Of a DNA stretch of 64,000 bases, positions 62,262 to 64,000 are shown piece by piece. The stretch spans positions 372,001-436,000 of the forward strand of contig NZ_JAIOAA010000004.1 of NCBI RefSeq assembly GCF_019890675.1. Direction: 5' to 3'. Origin of the DNA: Micromonospora sp. PLK6-60 (lineage in GTDB: Bacteria > Actinomycetota > Actinomycetes > Mycobacteriales > Micromonosporaceae). The notes under the pieces were generated by a model. That model worked only from the letters and a program-made list of their open reading frames with translations, had not been told where the DNA came from and made no database searches. The number at the start of each line of letters is the position of its first letter. Position 1 is the first letter of the stretch. The position numbers and the translations under genes were made by a program.

Positions 62262-63110
62262 ATGATTCTTGTTACGGGTGCCACCGGCACCATCGGTGGT
62301 GAGGTCGTCCAGCTCCTGACGGGCCGGGGCGAGCCGGTACGGGCGATGACGCGGAACCCGGCGCGGGCCACCCTGCCGGCCGGCGTCGAGGTGGTACGGG
62401 GTGACTTCGACGACCCGGAGAGCCTGGCCAAAGCGGCGACCGGGGTCGAGGCCCTGTTCCTGCTCGACGCCCCGGGACCGTGGATCGCCCAGCACGATCG
62501 GGCGATGCTTGCCGCAGCGCGGGCGGCGGGCGTACGGCGGGTGGTGAAGCTTTCGGCGATCGGCACCGGCGAGCAGGCTGCCAAGGTCGGCGACTGGCAC
62601 CTCCCGGGCGAGCAGGAGCTGGGCTCGAGCGACGCGGAGTGGACGGTGCTCCGCCCGTCCAGCTTCGCCTCGAACGCGCTGCGCTGGGCCCCCGCCATTC
62701 GTGCCGGGCAGCCGATCCCCAACCCCAACGGCACCGGAATGCAGGGCATCGTGGACCCGCGGGACGTGGCCGAGGTCGCCGTCCGGACACTGCTGTCGGA
62801 AGAGCACGTGGGACAGGTGCTCACCCTGACCGGGCCCGAACTGTTGAGCGTTCCCGAACTGGCCGTACGGCTCGGCGAGGTACTTGGGCGTACCGTCGCG
62901 ACGGTCGATGTGTCGCTGGACGCGTACCGCGAAAGGATGCTCGCCGGCGGGCTCGATCCCGTCTTCGTCGAGATCGCCGTCAACGGCGCCAAGCTGGTGG
63001 AGGAGGGCGGCAACGCCCAGCTCACCGATGAAGTGGCGCAGGTGCTGGGTCGCCCGCCGCGCACGTTCGCCGTCTGGGCGTACGACCACCGCGACGCCTT
63101 CGCCGGTTGA
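62262..63110 (+). CDS. NmrA/SDR-family NAD(P)-binding protein
   Basis: A 282-residue atypical short-chain dehydrogenase-like protein. The N-terminal ILVTGATGTIGGEVVQLL binds NAD(P); GDFDDPESLAKAATGVEALFL and VVKLSAIGTGE follow. The usual YxxxK is not seen, as in NmrA-like and quinone oxidoreductase 2-type proteins. It may be a redox sensor or a quinone/azo reductase. ATG at 62262; a GTG at 62253 is possible. Divergent from, and probably controlled by, the AraC regulator. Confidence 0.87.
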   Translation: MILVTGATGTIGGEVVQLLTGRGEPVRAMTRNPARATLPAGVEVVRGDFDDPESLAKAATGVEALFLLDAPGPWIAQHDRAMLAAARAAGVRRVVKLSAIGTGEQAAKVGDWHLPGEQELGSSDAEWTVLRPSSFASNALRWAPAIRAGQPIPNPNGTGMQGIVDPRDVAEVAVRTLLSEEHVGQVLTLTGPELLSVPELAVRLGEVLGRTVATVDVSLDAYRERMLAGGLDPVFVEIAVNGAKLVEEGGNAQLTDEVAQVLGRPPRTFAVWAYDHRDAFAG

Positions 63111-63273
63111 CGAGTAACGGAGCCGATGTGCGTACCACGGGTGGTCGCCGCCACGTCGGGAACTTTTCGGGGCGCCCGGCCGACTACCCGCTCATGACAG
63201 GTGCGGACGTCCCGCCGAAAAGATCGCCGACCGGGCTCGCCGAAGCGGGCGCCGGTCGGCGAGCATGGCCGTC

Positions 63274-64000
63274 ATGACTTCCGCCACCCGCCGCGCCCCC
63301 GCGTGGCTTCTCCGGTTCGGCGCCACCGCCGGCCTGCTGGTCGCCGTCGTCGCCCTGCTGCTGGGCCCGGCGGGTCCGGCCAGCGCGCACGCCGTGCTGG
63401 TCAGCAGCAGCCCGGCCGGTTCCGCCGTGGTGCCCGAGGCCCCGTCCGAGGTGGTGCTCACCTTCAGCGAGCCGGTCCGCAAGGTCACCGGCAAGATCCG
63501 GGTGCTCGCGCCGGACGGCTCCCGCGCCGATCGCGGGGAGCCGACGTTCGACGGGACGGTGGTGACCATCCCGGTCGACGGGTCCGGCCCGCGCGGCACC
63601 TACCTGGTGAGCTACCGGGTGATCTCGGCCGACAGCCACCCCGTCTCCGGCGCCCTCACCTACTCGGTGGGTGCGCCGTCGACGCCGCCCACCGACACCG
63701 GCAGCGACAGCCGGGCCAACCCGGTGGTGGACAACGCCGTCAAGGTCGCCAAGTACCTGGGCTATGCGGGCCTGCTCCTGCTGGTCGGCCCGGCGCTGGT
63801 GCTCGCCGCGCTGTGGCCGCGCCGGCTGTCCCGCCGGGGTCCGGCCCGGCTGGCCTGGACCGGGCTCGGGGTGCTGGCCTTCGCCACCCTGGCCGGCATG
63901 TGGCTCCAGGTGCCGTACACCGCCGGCGGCGGGATCTTCGACGTCACCGGTTCCGGTTTCTCCGAGGTGCTGGGCAGCACCTTCGGCGCCGCGCACCTGG
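63274..64000 (+). CDS. CopC-CopD copper-handling protein (YcnJ-like), N-terminal part
   Basis: The first 242 codons of a gene cut by the right edge. A signal peptide (residues 1-38, ending PASA) exposes AHAVLVSSSPAGSAVV, whose N-terminal His is the copper ligand of CopC-type domains; DSHPVSGALTYSVG has the second His. From residue 150 a CopD-like membrane domain begins (VDNAVKVAKYLGYAGLLLLVG). It probably imports or buffers copper. ATG at 63274; another ATG at 63265 is in frame and possible. Confidence 0.88.
   Translation, partial: MTSATRRAPAWLLRFGATAGLLVAVVALLLGPAGPASAHAVLVSSSPAGSAVVPEAPSEVVLTFSEPVRKVTGKIRVLAPDGSRADRGEPTFDGTVVTIPVDGSGPRGTYLVSYRVISADSHPVSGALTYSVGAPSTPPTDTGSDSRANPVVDNAVKVAKYLGYAGLLLLVGPALVLAALWPRRLSRRGPARLAWTGLGVLAFATLAGMWLQVPYTAGGGIFDVTGSGFSEVLGSTFGAAHL

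Overview
The window is about 73% G+C, nearly every codon ends in G or C, and most genes have actinobacterial relatives. The gene set (secreted family 12 cellulase, expansin, family 10 xylanase, CebR-type operators) and the order clpS / DUF2017 / JAMM protease / cysO / cysM / metallo-hydrolase / rph / rdgB, also found in Mycobacterium, point to a filamentous soil actinomycete. Micromonosporaceae (Micromonospora or a close relative) is the best guess; it rests on gene content and style, not on a marker gene.

Layout. 1-9.7 kb: edge of a D,D-carboxypeptidase, aquaporin, HesB-like protein, Beta protein, cupin, GH15 glucosidase, a two-gene unit of a LigD-type phosphoesterase with a degenerate ligase domain plus a threonine synthase-like enzyme, an aldo/keto reductase and a GH12-CBM2 cellulase. 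9.9-21.6 kb: FAD monooxygenase, cytochrome oxidase subunit I, an alpha/beta hydrolase lipoprotein, a Tat-exported M28 peptidase, an MFS exporter, pncB-pncA of NAD salvage and a large LuxR-type ATPase regulator. 21.8-31.1 kb: dynamin-like protein with a degenerate P-loop, clpS, DUF2017, the CysO/CysM/Mec cysteine pathway, metallo-beta-lactamase-fold enzyme, two GT4 glycosyltransferases, rph and rdgB.

31.7-39.5 kb: a six-gene histidine-utilisation operon on the minus strand, rpiR-hutU-(M20 amidohydrolase)-hutF-hutI-hutH, with overlapping or close genes. It converts histidine to urocanate, imidazolonepropionate, formiminoglutamate and formylglutamate; the M20 enzyme stands where HutG would be expected. 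39.6-51.3 kb: an envelope/exopolysaccharide region with a membrane pseudo-protease, Wzy-like polymerase/ligase, GT2, GT4, Wzx/MurJ-like flippase, GH10 xylanase, polyprenyl-phosphate sugar transferase and LCP attachment enzyme. 51.4-64 kb: MOSC protein, expansin, GNAT acetyltransferase, tRNA-Leu(UAG), an HNH-HTH protein, Bcp peroxiredoxin, a CbiMNQO cobalt/nickel ECF importer with a Nur-like operator, a MauE/DoxX-DsbA-membrane protein operon, a divergent AraC / NmrA pair, and the start of a CopC-CopD copper protein cut by the window edge.

The most unusual signals are: (i) four copies of a palindromic element that begins at or within a few bases of the stop codon of the preceding gene, one of which seems to supply the ribosome site and start codon of the next gene; (ii) a CysO sulfur carrier whose Gly-Gly end is buried under a 42-residue repetitive tail next to its JAMM protease; (iii) a LigD-type protein whose ligase motifs are all mutated; (iv) thirteen genes with a -10 box six or seven bases before the start codon, consistent with leaderless mRNAs; (v) several short tandem repeats in gaps, one with G-quadruplex potential.
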